A program made the translations under genes and the position numbers. Shown piece by piece: positions 34,846-43,329 of a DNA stretch of 64,000 bases. The notes beneath the pieces are model-generated. The model made no database searches. It saw only the letters and a program-made list of their open reading frames with translations, and had not been told where the DNA came from. The stretch covers positions 806,001 to 870,000 of the forward strand of contig NZ_CP019630.1 in NCBI RefSeq assembly GCF_001999245.1, in the 5' to 3' direction. Source of the DNA: Roseibium algicola. Lineage in GTDB: Bacteria; Pseudomonadota; Alphaproteobacteria; Rhizobiales; Stappiaceae. Position 1 is the stretch's first letter, and each line of letters starts with the position of its first letter.

Positions 34846-36360
34846 TCACTCGTTGACAATGAGCGACATGATGCGCTCCTGGCTCGCATCGCCGGCGGCA
34901 AGTTCACCGACGAGAGCCCCTTCGTTCATGACGTAGACCCGGTCGCACATGCCGAGCAGTTCCGGCATTTCCGACGAGATCATGACCACGCCTTTGCCCT
35001 GCGCGGCGAGGTCGTTGATGATGGTGTAGATTTCATATTTGGCGCCAACGTCGATGCCGCGGGTCGGCTCGTCCAGGATCAGCACTTCCGGCGCGGTGAA
35101 CAGCCATTTGGCCAGCACCACCTTCTGCTGATTGCCTCCGGAAAGGTTGACCGTTTTCTGGAACACCGACGGCGTACGGATCGCCAGCGCTTCCCGATAT
35201 CTCTCGGCGACGCGGGTTTCCTCGTTGCGCTTGAGGATGGGCCCGGAAGAAACGCCGTTCAGGTTGGCAAGCGTCGTGTTGAACCGGATCGTCTCGTCCA
35301 GAACCAGCCCGAGGGCCTTGCGGTCTTCGGTGACGTAGGAGATGCCCGCTGCAATTGCCCGGTCCACGGTGCTGACATCAATCGGCTGGCCCTTGAGCTT
35401 CACCGATCCGCTGATGTTACGGCCATAGGACCGGCCGAAGATGGACATGGCCAGTTCGGTCCGGCCCGATCCCATCAGCCCGGCAATGCCGACGACCTCG
35501 CCAGCCCGAACATTGAAGGAAGCGTTCTTGATCACGCGCCGTTCGGAATGCTCGGGATGCCAGACGGACCAGTCCGTGACTTCCATCAGGACATCGCCCG
35601 GTGTCCGGCTGTGCTCCGGGAACCGATGTGTCATGTCCCGGCCGACCATGTCGCGGACGATATCGTCCTCGCTCAGGCCTGCCTTGGCGTCGAGGTTCGA
35701 CACGGTCATGCCGTCACGGATCACCGTAACGCTGTCCGCGACATATCGGACTTCGTTGAGCTTGTGCGAGATGATGATGCTGGTGACGCCCTGCGCCTTG
35801 AGTTCCAGCATGAGATCAAGCAGCTTGCGGCTGTCGTTTTCCTGCAGCGCCGCCGTCGGTTCGTCCAGGATCAACAGCTTGACGTCCTTCGACAGGGCCT
35901 TGGCGATTTCGACAAGCTGTTGCTTGCCAACGCCGATGGAGTCGACCTTGGTCGTCGGGGGCTCCGAGAGACCGACCTTGGCGAGCAGTTCTTCTGTCCG
36001 CTGGTTGGTTTTCCGCCAGTCGATCACGCCCTTGCTGGCGCATTCGTTGCCCAGGAAGATGTTTTCGGCAATCGAAAGCTGCGGCACCAGGGCAAGTTCC
36101 TGGTGAATGATGATGATGCCCTGCTTTTCACTGTCCGATATGCCGGAGAACCGGGCCGGTTCACCTTCAAAAACAATCTCGCCGTCATATTGACCGTGCG
36201 GATAGACGCCGGACAGAACCTTCATCAGTGTGGATTTGCCTGCGCCATTCTCGCCGACGACGGCGTGAATTTCGCCCTTCTGGACATCCAGATTGACCCG
36301 GTCCAGCGCCTTCACGCCGGGAAAGGTCTTGCTGATGTTCTGCATGGAAAGGAGTGCCAT
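34846..36360 (-). CDS. gguA: Multiple-sugar ABC transporter ATP-binding protein GguA
   Basis: The 504-aa duplicated ATPase has GENGAGKST at residues 36-44, the QEL-type Q-loop in [29 protein letters not shown], then in the second domain [38 protein letters not shown] and [17 protein letters not shown]. The start at [15 protein letters not shown] is chosen from domain boundaries, with GGAG about 10 bases upstream; the frame is open to 36411. It is separated from chvE by 249 bp that carry two stem-loops. Confidence 0.93.
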   Translation of the reverse strand: MALLSMQNISKTFPGVKALDRVNLDVQKGEIHAVVGENGAGKSTLMKVLSGVYPHGQYDGEIVFEGEPARFSGISDSEKQGIIIIHQELALVPQLSIAENIFLGNECASKGVIDWRKTNQRTEELLAKVGLSEPPTTKVDSIGVGKQQLVEIAKALSKDVKLLILDEPTAALQENDSRKLLDLMLELKAQGVTSIIISHKLNEVRYVADSVTVIRDGMTVSNLDAKAGLSEDDIVRDMVGRDMTHRFPEHSRTPGDVLMEVTDWSVWHPEHSERRVIKNASFNVRAGEVVGIAGLMGSGRTELAMSIFGRSYGRNISGSVKLKGQPIDVSTVDRAIAAGISYVTEDRKALGLVLDETIRFNTTLANLNGVSSGPILKRNEETRVAERYREALAIRTPSVFQKTVNLSGGNQQKVVLAKWLFTAPEVLILDEPTRGIDVGAKYEIYTIINDLAAQGKGVVMISSEMPELLGMCDRVYVMNEGALVGELAAGDASQERIMSLIVNE

Positions 36361-36426
36361 CGACCCCGTTCTCCGAATTCCGAGGAAAGACCCGCCCACC
36401 GAGCCGGACAATCAGGGTCCGGGTCC

Positions 36427-36462
36427 ATTCCGCTCTCCCAGGACTGCGAGGAAGAGCGGAAT
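36427..36462 (-). other. Stem-loop between chvE and gguA
   Basis: ATTCCGCTCT (36427-36436) pairs perfectly with AGAGCGGAAT (36453-36462) around a 16-nt loop. There is no T-run on either side, so it is more likely a stability element or processing site than a terminator. Confidence 0.55.
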
Positions 36463-36554
36463 TGCCGTGTCGATGGGTGGTAAGTGCTGCCGGATCAACG
36501 GAAGATCAATCGGATGGGATCGATCCTCCTGAAGCTGATCACGTCCAAAGTGGC

Positions 36555-36598
36555 GGAGCATCCGGTGTGCGCTCGGTTGAACGCAGGATGCTCCGGGG
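36555..36598. repeat. Short palindromic intergenic repeat, copy B
   Basis: GGAGCATCC (36555-36563) pairs with GGATGCTCC (36586-36594) and the element continues GGGG. It shares GAACGCAGG and TGCTCCGGGG with copy A at 9045-9088. Copy B lies 12 bp from the chvE stop codon, just as copy A follows the dctP stop, but in the opposite orientation relative to the gene. Confidence 0.65.
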
Positions 36599-36609
36599 TG
36601 TTGTCGTTC

Positions 36610-37689
36610 TTATTTGACCTGGTCTGCAGTGTAGTAACCGCTTCCGATCAGGATCTCTTCCCAGTTGCTGGCGTCGACGGAAACCGGCTCCAGCAGGTAG
36701 GACGGAACAACCTTCACACCGTTGTCGTAGGTGGTGGTGTCGTTGATTTCCGGCTCGCCGCCACCCAGCAGGGCATCAACCATGCCGACAGTGACGCGGG
36801 CAAGTTCACGGGTATCCTTGAAAACGGTCGAGTACTGCTCGCCGGCCAGGATCGACTTCACGGACGGGACTTCGGCGTCCTGACCGGTGACGATCGGCAT
36901 CTTCAGATCGCCGGAACCGTAGCCGACACCCTTGAGAGAAGACAGGATGCCGATGGACAGGCCGTCATACGGGCTGAGAGCGCCGTGCAGCTGCTTGTCG
37001 GTGTAGTGAGCGGACAACAGGTTATCCATGCGAGACTGCGCAACTGCACCGTCCCAACGCAGCGTACCGACGGTGTCCATGCCCATCTGGCCGGACTGGA
37101 TGACGATCGTGCCATCGTCGATCAGCGGCTGCAGAACGGACATCGCACCGTCGTAGAAGAAGTAGGCGTTGTTATCGTCCGGAGAACCGCCAAAGAGTTC
37201 GACATTGTAGGGGCCGTCGCCGAACCGCTCTTTCAAGCCGTTCACGAGAGACGTTGCCTGCTGCACGCCGACCTTGAAGTTGTCGAAAGTCGCGTAATAG
37301 TCGACGTCGCCGCTGTCACGGATCAGGCGGTCGTAGGCGATGACCTTGATGCCGGATGCGGCCGCATTTTCAAGAGCATTGGAAAGCGTGGTGCCGTCGA
37401 TGGCTGCGATCACCAGAACGTCCACACCCTTGGTGATCATGTTTTCGATCTGGGCGAGCTGGTTCGGAATATCGTCTTCTGCGTACTGCAGGTCTGCTTC
37501 ATAGCCGGCTTCGGTGAACTGCTCGACCATGGAATTGCCGTCGGAGATCCAGCGTGCCGAGGATTTCGTCGGCATGGCGATGCCGATGGAGCCTTTGTCC
37601 TGGGCCATTGCTGCGCCGGTCAGCGCCACGCCGGACATAAGGGTTGCTGCTGCCGCTACCGCGACAAGCGCCTTGGAAACAAATTTCAT
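36610..37689 (-). CDS. chvE: Multiple-sugar-binding periplasmic protein ChvE
   Basis: The 359-aa precursor has a signal peptide ([25 protein letters not shown] cut short here; cleavage near [10 protein letters not shown]). The mature start [58 protein letters not shown] and [25 protein letters not shown] closely match ChvE, which binds galactose, arabinose, xylose, fucose and glucose and in Agrobacterium also signals to VirA. It is first in the operon, divergent from gbpR, and is followed by two stem-loops. Confidence 0.95.
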   Translation of the reverse strand: MKFVSKALVAVAAAATLMSGVALTGAAMAQDKGSIGIAMPTKSSARWISDGNSMVEQFTEAGYEADLQYAEDDIPNQLAQIENMITKGVDVLVIAAIDGTTLSNALENAAASGIKVIAYDRLIRDSGDVDYYATFDNFKVGVQQATSLVNGLKERFGDGPYNVELFGGSPDDNNAYFFYDGAMSVLQPLIDDGTIVIQSGQMGMDTVGTLRWDGAVAQSRMDNLLSAHYTDKQLHGALSPYDGLSIGILSSLKGVGYGSGDLKMPIVTGQDAEVPSVKSILAGEQYSTVFKDTRELARVTVGMVDALLGGGEPEINDTTTYDNGVKVVPSYLLEPVSVDASNWEEILIGSGYYTADQVK

Positions 37690-37760
37690 ATCGTCCTCCC
37701 GGACCGGATCCCAGCCGGCCCAATTCAGTCACAGGCATTCACGGGTTGATGCCGGGGAGT

Positions 37761-37789
37761 ACAAAATGGAAAAGTAACATGACGGTCAA
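37761..37789 (-). promoter_or_regulatory. Candidate sigma-70 promoter of chvE
   Basis: On the minus strand TTGACC (37789-37784) is followed after 17 bp by TTTTGT (37766-37761), about 72 bp before the chvE start. Between the -35 element and gbpR is a very AT-rich tract (37790-37840) with an inverted CATTAT/ATAATG pair (37799-37804, 37830-37835), suited to binding of the divergent LysR-type activator. Confidence 0.45.
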
Positions 37790-37845
37790 ATTATTATTCA
37801 TTATCATTACATACCTTAATTGATATGAAATAATGGAAATCGGCC

Positions 37846-38802
37846 ATGAGCTTGGACTTGCTGCGGCGGGGAATGAAAATCTCCCACTTGCGATTGCTCG
37901 CGGAGCTTGCAAAACACACTCGCCTCACCGACGCAGCAAGCGCTCTCGGCATGTCGCAACCGGCCGCTTCGCGTCTGATTTCCGAAGTTGAGCGCGTGGC
38001 GGAAGCCGACATTTACGTGCGATCGGGCCGCGGAATCGAGTTGACCGACATCGGCCACAAACTGGCCGAACGCTGTGTGCGCATCCTGCAGGAGTTTGCC
38101 GATGCGGGACGCGATATCGAACAGCACAAGTCCGGCCAGAGCGGGCACGTCAGCATCGGGTCGGTGACGGGCCCTGCAATCGAATATGTCCTGCCCGCAA
38201 TACGTCACGTGCGCCTCAGCTACCCGGATATTTCCATTTCGGTGGAAGTCGGTCCCAGTCTCGATCTGGCACCGATGCTGGAGGACGGGCGGCTCGACTT
38301 TTCCCTCAGCCGCGTGCCGGTGGATGAAGATCCGGACCTGTTCGAGGAACGCCCTCTCCTGCGCGAACCTGCCTGCCTTGTCGCCCGGACGGATCATCCG
38401 CTGACCCGCCTCGCAGCACCTGTACCTGCAGAAGCCCTATTGGGTTTTGACTGGGTCCTTCCTCCTGTTGGCGCCCCGATCCGCACCACGACGGAACAGG
38501 CATTGCGCGACAAGGGGCTTGGACTGCCCACCAAGGTGCTGACGACGTCTTCGTTCCTGTTCACGGTTACGACTGTGCAGCGTACCAACGCGATTGCCGC
38601 TGTCGCCCAATCGGTTGCCTCAAGCTTTGCAGAAAATGCAGACGGAAGTCCGGGCACGATCACGGCCCTTGAAAGCGATCTCACCTTGTCGGTTGAGACC
38701 TATTCCTTCCTGACCCGAAAAGGCCAGGTTCTGACGCCTGTCGCCCGGATCGTGGCACGCGAAGTCCTGCGGGCAATCACGGGCGAAACGATACTCGCGT
38801 GA
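37846..38802 (+). CDS. gbpR: LysR-family regulator, GbpR-like activator of chvE
   Basis: The 318-aa LysR-type regulator has its winged HTH at the N-terminus (ISHLRLLAELAKHTRLTDAASALGMSQPAASRLISEVERV, residues about 11-50) and a co-inducer domain (GHVSIGSVTGPAIEYVLPAIRHVRLSYPDISISVEVG). Divergent position next to chvE is as in Agrobacterium, where GbpR activates chvE in response to galactose and arabinose. The HTH has the AQAxS-like MSQPAASR helix. Co-inducer here is inferred to be the same sugars. Confidence 0.9.
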   Translation: MSLDLLRRGMKISHLRLLAELAKHTRLTDAASALGMSQPAASRLISEVERVAEADIYVRSGRGIELTDIGHKLAERCVRILQEFADAGRDIEQHKSGQSGHVSIGSVTGPAIEYVLPAIRHVRLSYPDISISVEVGPSLDLAPMLEDGRLDFSLSRVPVDEDPDLFEERPLLREPACLVARTDHPLTRLAAPVPAEALLGFDWVLPPVGAPIRTTTEQALRDKGLGLPTKVLTTSSFLFTVTTVQRTNAIAAVAQSVASSFAENADGSPGTITALESDLTLSVETYSFLTRKGQVLTPVARIVAREVLRAITGETILA

Positions 38803-38865
38803 TTGCAAGTCGCAAGCCGAAGCGATGCAACGTCTTGAAAAAATTGACAAACTGTAGAGGGAGAG

Positions 38866-38941
38866 TGGTGCCCAGAGCCGGAATCGAACCAGCGACACGC
38901 GGATTTTCAATCCGCTGCTCTACCAACTGAGCTATCTGGGC
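38866..38941 (-). tRNA. tRNA-Phe (GAA)
   Basis: A 76-nt cloverleaf is read on the minus strand. It begins GCCCAGA and ends TCTGGGCACCA, with CCA encoded (38868-38866 in plus coordinates). The D-arm AGCTCAGTTGGTAGAGC, anticodon loop TTGAAAA with anticodon GAA, and T-arm GGTTCGAATCC are all canonical. Confidence 0.98.
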
Positions 38942-38990
38942 GTGCCTTGCAAGTGGTCCGGGGCGAGCCCCGTTCGCTGAAAGCCCGGTC

Positions 38991-39019
38991 CTTATAGAGG
39001 CTCCCTGAAACCTTGTCCA
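38991..39019 (-). promoter_or_regulatory. Sigma-70 promoter of tRNA-Phe
   Basis: On the minus strand TGGACA (39019-39014) and TATAAG (38996-38991) are separated by exactly 17 bp. The predicted start is about 45 bp before the tRNA, and the discriminator region GACCGGGC is GC-rich, as expected for a growth-rate-controlled stable RNA promoter. Confidence 0.72.
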
Positions 39020-39261
39020 GCACCCCGGCAAAGTTTTTTGCCGAACGGCCTCACCTCATCTGTTGAAAACTTTCAGCCCCACTAACCTTCTGAAAAACAA
39101 TATCTTTCCCAAACCTGACCAAAATCGTTTCGTACTGTGTCACATATATCTGGGCTTCCGTCGCAACAAGGCACGTGGTCGGAGGCTCTCTGACCCACAG
39201 TCAAGTCATCACCTCTATGCTGCGGTACGCACCCGCCCCCCCCAAATACTGACGTGCAAAC

Positions 39262-39288
39262 GAAAGAAGCGCGCCACGGATGGCGCGC
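39262..39288 (-). terminator. Terminator of the 5'-nucleotidase gene
   Basis: On the minus strand GCGCGCCA-TCCG-TGGCGCGC (39288-39269) is an 8-bp perfect stem followed by TTCTTTCG. It lies 30 bp after the stop codon at 39319. Confidence 0.75.
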
Positions 39289-39318
39289 CTCTGACAGTCA
39301 TCAACGATCCTGTCGATC

Positions 39319-40914
39319 TTATTTCACGGTAATCCGGTCGTCCGTGTAGGCTGAGTAACCGTTCTTGCCTGCAAGATACTCGGAAACCACATCGGCCAGG
39401 TCCGGTCCGAAGTCATAGGCGTTCATGCCGTTGGTCGCGAAGATCTTGTAGCCGTCGCCGCCACCGCGCATGTAGTTGTTGGACACCACGCCATAGACCT
39501 TTTCCGAATCCAGCGGAACGTAGCTGTCGCCTTCCATCACCATGACATCGGAGATCCGCTCCCCGGCAGGTTTGGTCTTGTCGAAGGAATACTTAAGACC
39601 GGCCACTTGCGGGAAACGGCCCGCGCCCTCTTCCACCTGGCTGACACCGTTTTCTAGAGCCGCGATCACATCGGACCCCTTCAGTTCGAAAGTGGACAGC
39701 GTGTTCTGGAACGGCAGCACCGTCAGGACTTCGCCCTTGGTGATCTCACCGGCGTCGATGGAGGCACGCAGACCACCGCCGTTCTGGATGGCGATCTGGA
39801 CACCCTGGCCCTTGACGCGATCAAGCATGGCATCTGCGACCAGGATCCCCATTTCGCAAGCCTGGGCCCGGCAGACTTCCCGGTCGGCGCCGATGGGAGC
39901 ATCGGCCTGGGCAACGACTTCCTTGCGGATTTCGTCGAGCGGTTCCGCGAGTTCCTTGATGCGGGAAACAAGTTCCGGATTTTCGACGATGGTGTTGTCG
40001 ATAATGATCGGCTCACCGGCAGCTTCCGTGATGACGCCATTGTCGTCAAAGGTCACGTTCAGTTCGCCCAGGAACTTGCCGTAGGCGTAGGCCTGAACGA
40101 CGGCCGTCGGCGTTCCATCCGGACCGTCGATCATGGTCGGATACGGGCCTTCGGCATCGTCCGACGTGTTGGACAGGTAAGTGTTGGAGTGGCCGCCGAC
40201 AATCACGTCGATGCCAGGTGCCTTGGCAGCAACTTCCTTGTCGACGTTATAGCCGGAGTGGCTGAGGACGATGATCTTGTTGACGCCTTCGGCAGCAAGT
40301 TTCTCCGCTTCGCGGGTTACGGCCGCAACCGGATCGGTGAAGGAAATATTCGCGCCGGGGCTGGCCAGTTCATCCGTGTCCTCCGGCGTCAGGCCGATCA
40401 GGCCGATCTTCTCACCGCCGCGTTCGATGACGATCGAAGGCTTCAGCACGTCGGCAAGCTGAGGCTCCTTCGACACATCCGCGTTGGACATCAGGACCGG
40501 AAACTCCACCGCATCCATGAAGCCGCGCAGGACTTCAGGTCCATCATCAAATTCATGGTTGCCGACGGTCATTCCGTCGTAGCCGAGCTTGTTCATGAAC
40601 TCGGCGGCAGCCTTGCCCTTGTAATAGGTATAGAACAGCGTGCCCTGGAACTGGTCACCACCGTCGACGAGGATCGTGTTGTTGCTGGCCGCGCGGCGAT
40701 CTTTGATGATCGTGTCGAGGCGCGCCGTGCCACCGAAGCATTTGCCTTCTGCATTGTCCTCTTCACCGCAGGTCGAATCGTACTTGTTGATCGGCTCGAT
40801 GCGGCTGTGGAAGTCGTTGGTATGCAAGATTGTCAGCGAATAATCGGCATAGGCTGCCGTCGACAGTGCCGTGGTCACGGACAGCACTGCGGCGCTCAGA
40901 AAACGTTTTTTCAT
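39319..40914 (-). CDS. Secreted 5'-nucleotidase / UshA-type metallophosphoesterase
   Basis: The 531-aa precursor has a signal peptide (MKKRFLSAAVLSVTTALSTAAYA, cut near residue 23). The N-terminal calcineurin-like domain shows the dinuclear metal site: D34 and H36 in HTNDFHSR, DGGDQFQG, GNHEFDDG, LSHSGYNVD and GGHSNTYLS. The C-terminal 5'-nucleotidase domain has NGGGLRASIDAGEIT, VLPFQNTL and SNNYMRGGGDGY for nucleoside stacking. It should release phosphate from nucleotides in the periplasm. A PHO-box promoter lies about 170 bp upstream, fitting a phosphate-starvation role. Confidence 0.94.
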   Translation of the reverse strand: MKKRFLSAAVLSVTTALSTAAYADYSLTILHTNDFHSRIEPINKYDSTCGEEDNAEGKCFGGTARLDTIIKDRRAASNNTILVDGGDQFQGTLFYTYYKGKAAAEFMNKLGYDGMTVGNHEFDDGPEVLRGFMDAVEFPVLMSNADVSKEPQLADVLKPSIVIERGGEKIGLIGLTPEDTDELASPGANISFTDPVAAVTREAEKLAAEGVNKIIVLSHSGYNVDKEVAAKAPGIDVIVGGHSNTYLSNTSDDAEGPYPTMIDGPDGTPTAVVQAYAYGKFLGELNVTFDDNGVITEAAGEPIIIDNTIVENPELVSRIKELAEPLDEIRKEVVAQADAPIGADREVCRAQACEMGILVADAMLDRVKGQGVQIAIQNGGGLRASIDAGEITKGEVLTVLPFQNTLSTFELKGSDVIAALENGVSQVEEGAGRFPQVAGLKYSFDKTKPAGERISDVMVMEGDSYVPLDSEKVYGVVSNNYMRGGGDGYKIFATNGMNAYDFGPDLADVVSEYLAGKNGYSAYTDDRITVK

Positions 40915-41066
40915 CGGACCCTCGCCCTTGGATAGGTTGGTTATGCCGTATCAGGAACGAGACGCCTGACGCCGGCTTCCCGGTGTTCTTAAAAACCCCG
41001 TACGCCCCTCAACAAAAGGCATCAACCCTACCGGACAAAACCGGAATTCAGGGCGTCAGGATCGCC

Positions 41067-41100
41067 GGTATAAAAAGATCTTGGTGCAGTTTTATGACAG
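41067..41100 (-). promoter_or_regulatory. PHO box and -10 element for the 5'-nucleotidase
   Basis: On the minus strand CTGTCAT-AAAA-CTGCACC (41100-41083) matches the PhoB box pattern of two CTGTCAT-like 7-mers 4 bp apart: the first is exact and the second is weaker. Nine bases further on lies TTATAC (41073-41068), a good -10 at the spacing seen when PhoB replaces the -35 region. The downstream gene is a phosphate-scavenging nucleotidase. Confidence 0.7.
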
Positions 41101-41241
41101 CTGCAAGTGTTTGGCGGCATGAAACTGAAAAAAATTTTGCTGGATAAATATTTTTGCAGCGCTGCCTAAAAATAGCTCAATCCCGCCAACTCTGCCGAGC
41201 CAAGTTCCGTGGCAGCCGGCTGAACAGGCAAATGGCAAGGC

Positions 41242-41299
41242 TTCCCGAAAACTCCGGTGGCGGGCGGTTTTCGGGGACTTTTGAGAAGATTTTCGGGAA
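41242..41299. other. Mutually exclusive hairpin structure
   Basis: CCCGAAAAC (41244-41252) pairs with GTTTTCGGG (41267-41275) around a 14-nt loop. The same left arm, as TTCCCGAAAA (41242-41251), can instead pair perfectly with TTTTCGGGAA (41290-41299). The two folds exclude each other. It lies about 100 bp after yacG on the minus strand, with no gene read through it on the plus strand. Confidence 0.5.
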
Positions 41300-41401
41300 A
41301 GGAGCACTGAGGCGCCGAGTTCTGCCTGGAATACCGGCAAGGCCTTCGCGCCTGCTTCGCCGGCAAACGAACCGGCGGATCATATGGCCCGCCAGGGCCT
41401 G

Positions 41402-41605
41402 TCAGGAGCGGTCTTCGTCCGGGAAATTGCTCTCGTCGATATCGTCGGTCTCCACCACGGGTATGGTGTACCCCTCGGAGAACCAGCGGTTCAGATCGAT
41501 CTTGGCGCAGCGATCCGAGCAGAACGGATAATCGTCCGGCGTCGACAATTTCGAGCAGATTGGACAGGGGCGCATGCGCCGTTCGGGTTTCTGGCTGTCG
41601 GCCAT
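41402..41605 (-). CDS. yacG: DNA gyrase inhibitor / zinc-binding protein YacG
   Basis: The 67-aa protein has a four-cysteine zinc site, CPIC and FCSDRC, followed by IDLNRWFSEGYTIP, the YacG signature. E. coli YacG binds GyrB and inhibits gyrase. The start at MADSQKPERRMRPCPIC is chosen on length and homology; the frame is open to 41680. It follows maf by 88 bp, as usual in this order. Confidence 0.93.
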   Translation of the reverse strand: MADSQKPERRMRPCPICSKLSTPDDYPFCSDRCAKIDLNRWFSEGYTIPVVETDDIDESNFPDEDRS

Positions 41606-41693
41606 TTCACTCTCCGGATTTCTGCTTCGCGCCAACTGCTGAAAAGGCAGCCGGTGATGGATCATCGGCTTGCCGAACACGATCTCGACAGCT

Positions 41694-42320
41694 TCAGGCT
41701 GCCGCTGTCGCCCAGCCCTGATGCACAGGGTATCCGGCTGAACTCAGCAGGTTCGCGGTTTCCACCAGGGGCAGTCCGACCACCGCCGGGTAGGATCCGA
41801 CCAGTTTTACGACAAAACTTCCCGCGAGCCCCTGAATGGCATATCCGCCTGCCTTGCCACGCCACTCGCCGGAGGAAATATAGTCGTCCATGTCCTTGCG
41901 AGTCAGGCGTTTGAACCGCACGCGGGTTTCGACAAGCTTGGAACGGACCTTGCCGTTTGCCTCTGCAACGGCCACCCCGGTGAACACCCGATGGCCACGG
42001 CCCGACAGGAGAGACAGGCACATGAGCGCCTGATCGGTCAGCTCCGCCTTGGGCAAGGCCCGGCGGCCGACCGCAACCACGGTATCGGCAGCCAGCACCA
42101 CACTGTCCTGCATCGCTTCGGACGCATCGGCCATCTGACGAACGGCTTCAGCCTTTGCACGTGCAAGGCGCAGCGCAAGACTGCGCGGTGTTTCATGCTT
42201 CTTCGGCGTTTCGTCGATATCGGCCGGCAGGAGGTGATCCGGCTCCAGTCCGATCTGCTGCAGCAGCGCGAGGCGGCGCGGCGAGGCGGAGGCCAGGATC
42301 AACTGAGGGGCATTGGTCAT
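41694..42320 (-). CDS. maf: Maf-family nucleotide pyrophosphatase
   Basis: The 208-aa Maf/HAM1-like protein hydrolyses non-canonical or dTTP/UTP-type nucleotides. LILASASPRRLALLQQIGL at the N-terminus, DETP, LARAKAEAV, VLAADTVVAVGRRALPKA and GGYAIQGLAGSFVVKLVGSYPAVVGLPL are all family motifs. It lies between infA and yacG, the conserved alphaproteobacterial neighbourhood. Confidence 0.95.
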   Translation of the reverse strand: MTNAPQLILASASPRRLALLQQIGLEPDHLLPADIDETPKKHETPRSLALRLARAKAEAVRQMADASEAMQDSVVLAADTVVAVGRRALPKAELTDQALMCLSLLSGRGHRVFTGVAVAEANGKVRSKLVETRVRFKRLTRKDMDDYISSGEWRGKAGGYAIQGLAGSFVVKLVGSYPAVVGLPLVETANLLSSAGYPVHQGWATAAA

Positions 42321-42363
42321 CTAAGAGCGAGCCTTGCAGCCGGGGTCACCTTGAAGGATCCGC

Positions 42364-42582
42364 TTACTTGAAGCGGTAGGTGATCCGCCCCTTGGTAAGA
42401 TCATACGGGGTCATTTCTACAAGAACCTTGTCGCCCGCCAGTACGCGGATACGGTTCTTGCGCATACGCCCTGCCGTGTGGGCAATAATTTCGTGATCAT
42501 TTTCCAGTTTTACGCGGAACGTCGCGTTCGGCAACAGTTCTGTTACGACGCCCGGAAACTCCAGAGCTTCTTCTTTGGCCAT
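42364..42582 (-). CDS. infA: Translation initiation factor IF-1
   Basis: The 72-aa S1-fold protein starts [38 protein letters not shown] and ends with [22 protein letters not shown], which is diagnostic for IF-1. It binds the ribosomal A site during initiation. The upstream 117 bp contain a strongly GC-rich pairing stretch (GGGCCC/GCCCGCGGG region near 42601-42620). Confidence 0.98.
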   Translation of the reverse strand: MAKEEALEFPGVVTELLPNATFRVKLENDHEIIAHTAGRMRKNRIRVLAGDKVLVEMTPYDLTKGRITYRFK

Positions 42583-42699
42583 TTGATATCCTGAATAAAG
42601 CGGGCCCTGCCCGCGGGTGCCGGGGAAACTAACGGATTAGCGGCAGAAAGTGAACCTTTCTTTCCACCGCTATGCAAAGAAACTGCCAGATCCTATGCA

Positions 42700-43314
42700 T
42701 CACTGCCTGCGATCGCCATTTCCTGCCGGATTTACGCCGGAAAACCCGGCATTTTCCTGCTGTTCACGCCACTCATCTTCAAGAATTGCGTAATAGAACT
42801 CTTCATCCCAGCCACCCTTGAACAGGGCATGCTCGCGAAAATGGGCCTCCCTGCGCATACCCAGGCGCTCCATCACTCCCCAGGACGCATTGTTGCGGGC
42901 GTCGCAGCTGGCGAAGATGCGGTGCAGTCCCAGATCCTCGAACCCCATGCGCAGCAGCGCGCGGCCAGCCTCCGTGGCAAAGCCCCTGCCCTGATATTGG
43001 GGATTCAACGTGAACCCGATGGTGCCCTGGCGCGCCTCCACGTTCGTCACCCTCAACGAAACGTCACCGATGACACCACCGTCCTTCCGTTCCTCTACCG
43101 CTAACGCCAGTGTCCCTTCACCATCCAGGCACTTCATGTCCGCCCATTTGGTCAGTTTCGACCGGATTTCCTCCAGGCTCCGTGGTTCCCAGAACTGGAA
43201 ACGAGCAACCTCCGGCAGAGACTGGTAGGCATGGAGTGCCACCGCATCGCCTGGCTCCATGGGACGCAGTACCAGCCGGTCCGTCAGGACCTGCGACGTG
43301 ATTTCGAATTTCAT
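42700..43314 (-). CDS. GNAT-family N-acetyltransferase (RimJ/RimL type)
   Basis: The 204-aa acetyltransferase starts TDRLVLRPMEPGDAVALHAYQSLPEVARFQFWEP, typical of the RimJ/RimL group that acetylates ribosomal protein N-termini or small amines. The acetyl-CoA loop is NPQYQGRGFATEAGRALL, followed by GLHRIFASCDARNNASWGVMERLGMRREAHFREH. The substrate is not known. It lies 15 bp from the phosphatase gene upstream and is probably in the hisD-to-infA transcript. Confidence 0.92.
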   Translation of the reverse strand: MKFEITSQVLTDRLVLRPMEPGDAVALHAYQSLPEVARFQFWEPRSLEEIRSKLTKWADMKCLDGEGTLALAVEERKDGGVIGDVSLRVTNVEARQGTIGFTLNPQYQGRGFATEAGRALLRMGFEDLGLHRIFASCDARNNASWGVMERLGMRREAHFREHALFKGGWDEEFYYAILEDEWREQQENAGFSGVNPAGNGDRRQ

Positions 43315-43329
43315 CTTGTTCCTTCAGGT

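Larger units (their letters stand above)
38942..39318. other. 377-bp non-coding region between tRNA-Phe and the 5'-nucleotidase gene
   Basis: It holds the tRNA-Phe promoter at one end and the terminator of the convergent-side nucleotidase gene at the other. Bases about 39060-39260 show no convincing gene or structure apart from a C8 run near 39235. Confidence 0.6.
40915..41401. other. 487-bp non-coding region with PHO-box promoter and a repeated hairpin motif
   Basis: The nucleotidase-proximal part carries the PHO-box promoter (41067-41100) and a leader of roughly 145 bases. The distal part, after yacG, contains a symmetric GCAGCGCTGC (41156-41165) between T- and A-runs and the alternative-pairing structure at 41242-41299. 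No coding sequence is convincing. Confidence 0.6.

Noticed and set aside
38777..39031. 84-codon frame across tRNA-Phe with the sequence AQIAQLVEQRIENPRVAGSIPALGT
   Set aside because: This is the familiar false protein produced by translating a tRNA gene on the tRNA strand; it is a tRNA artefact.
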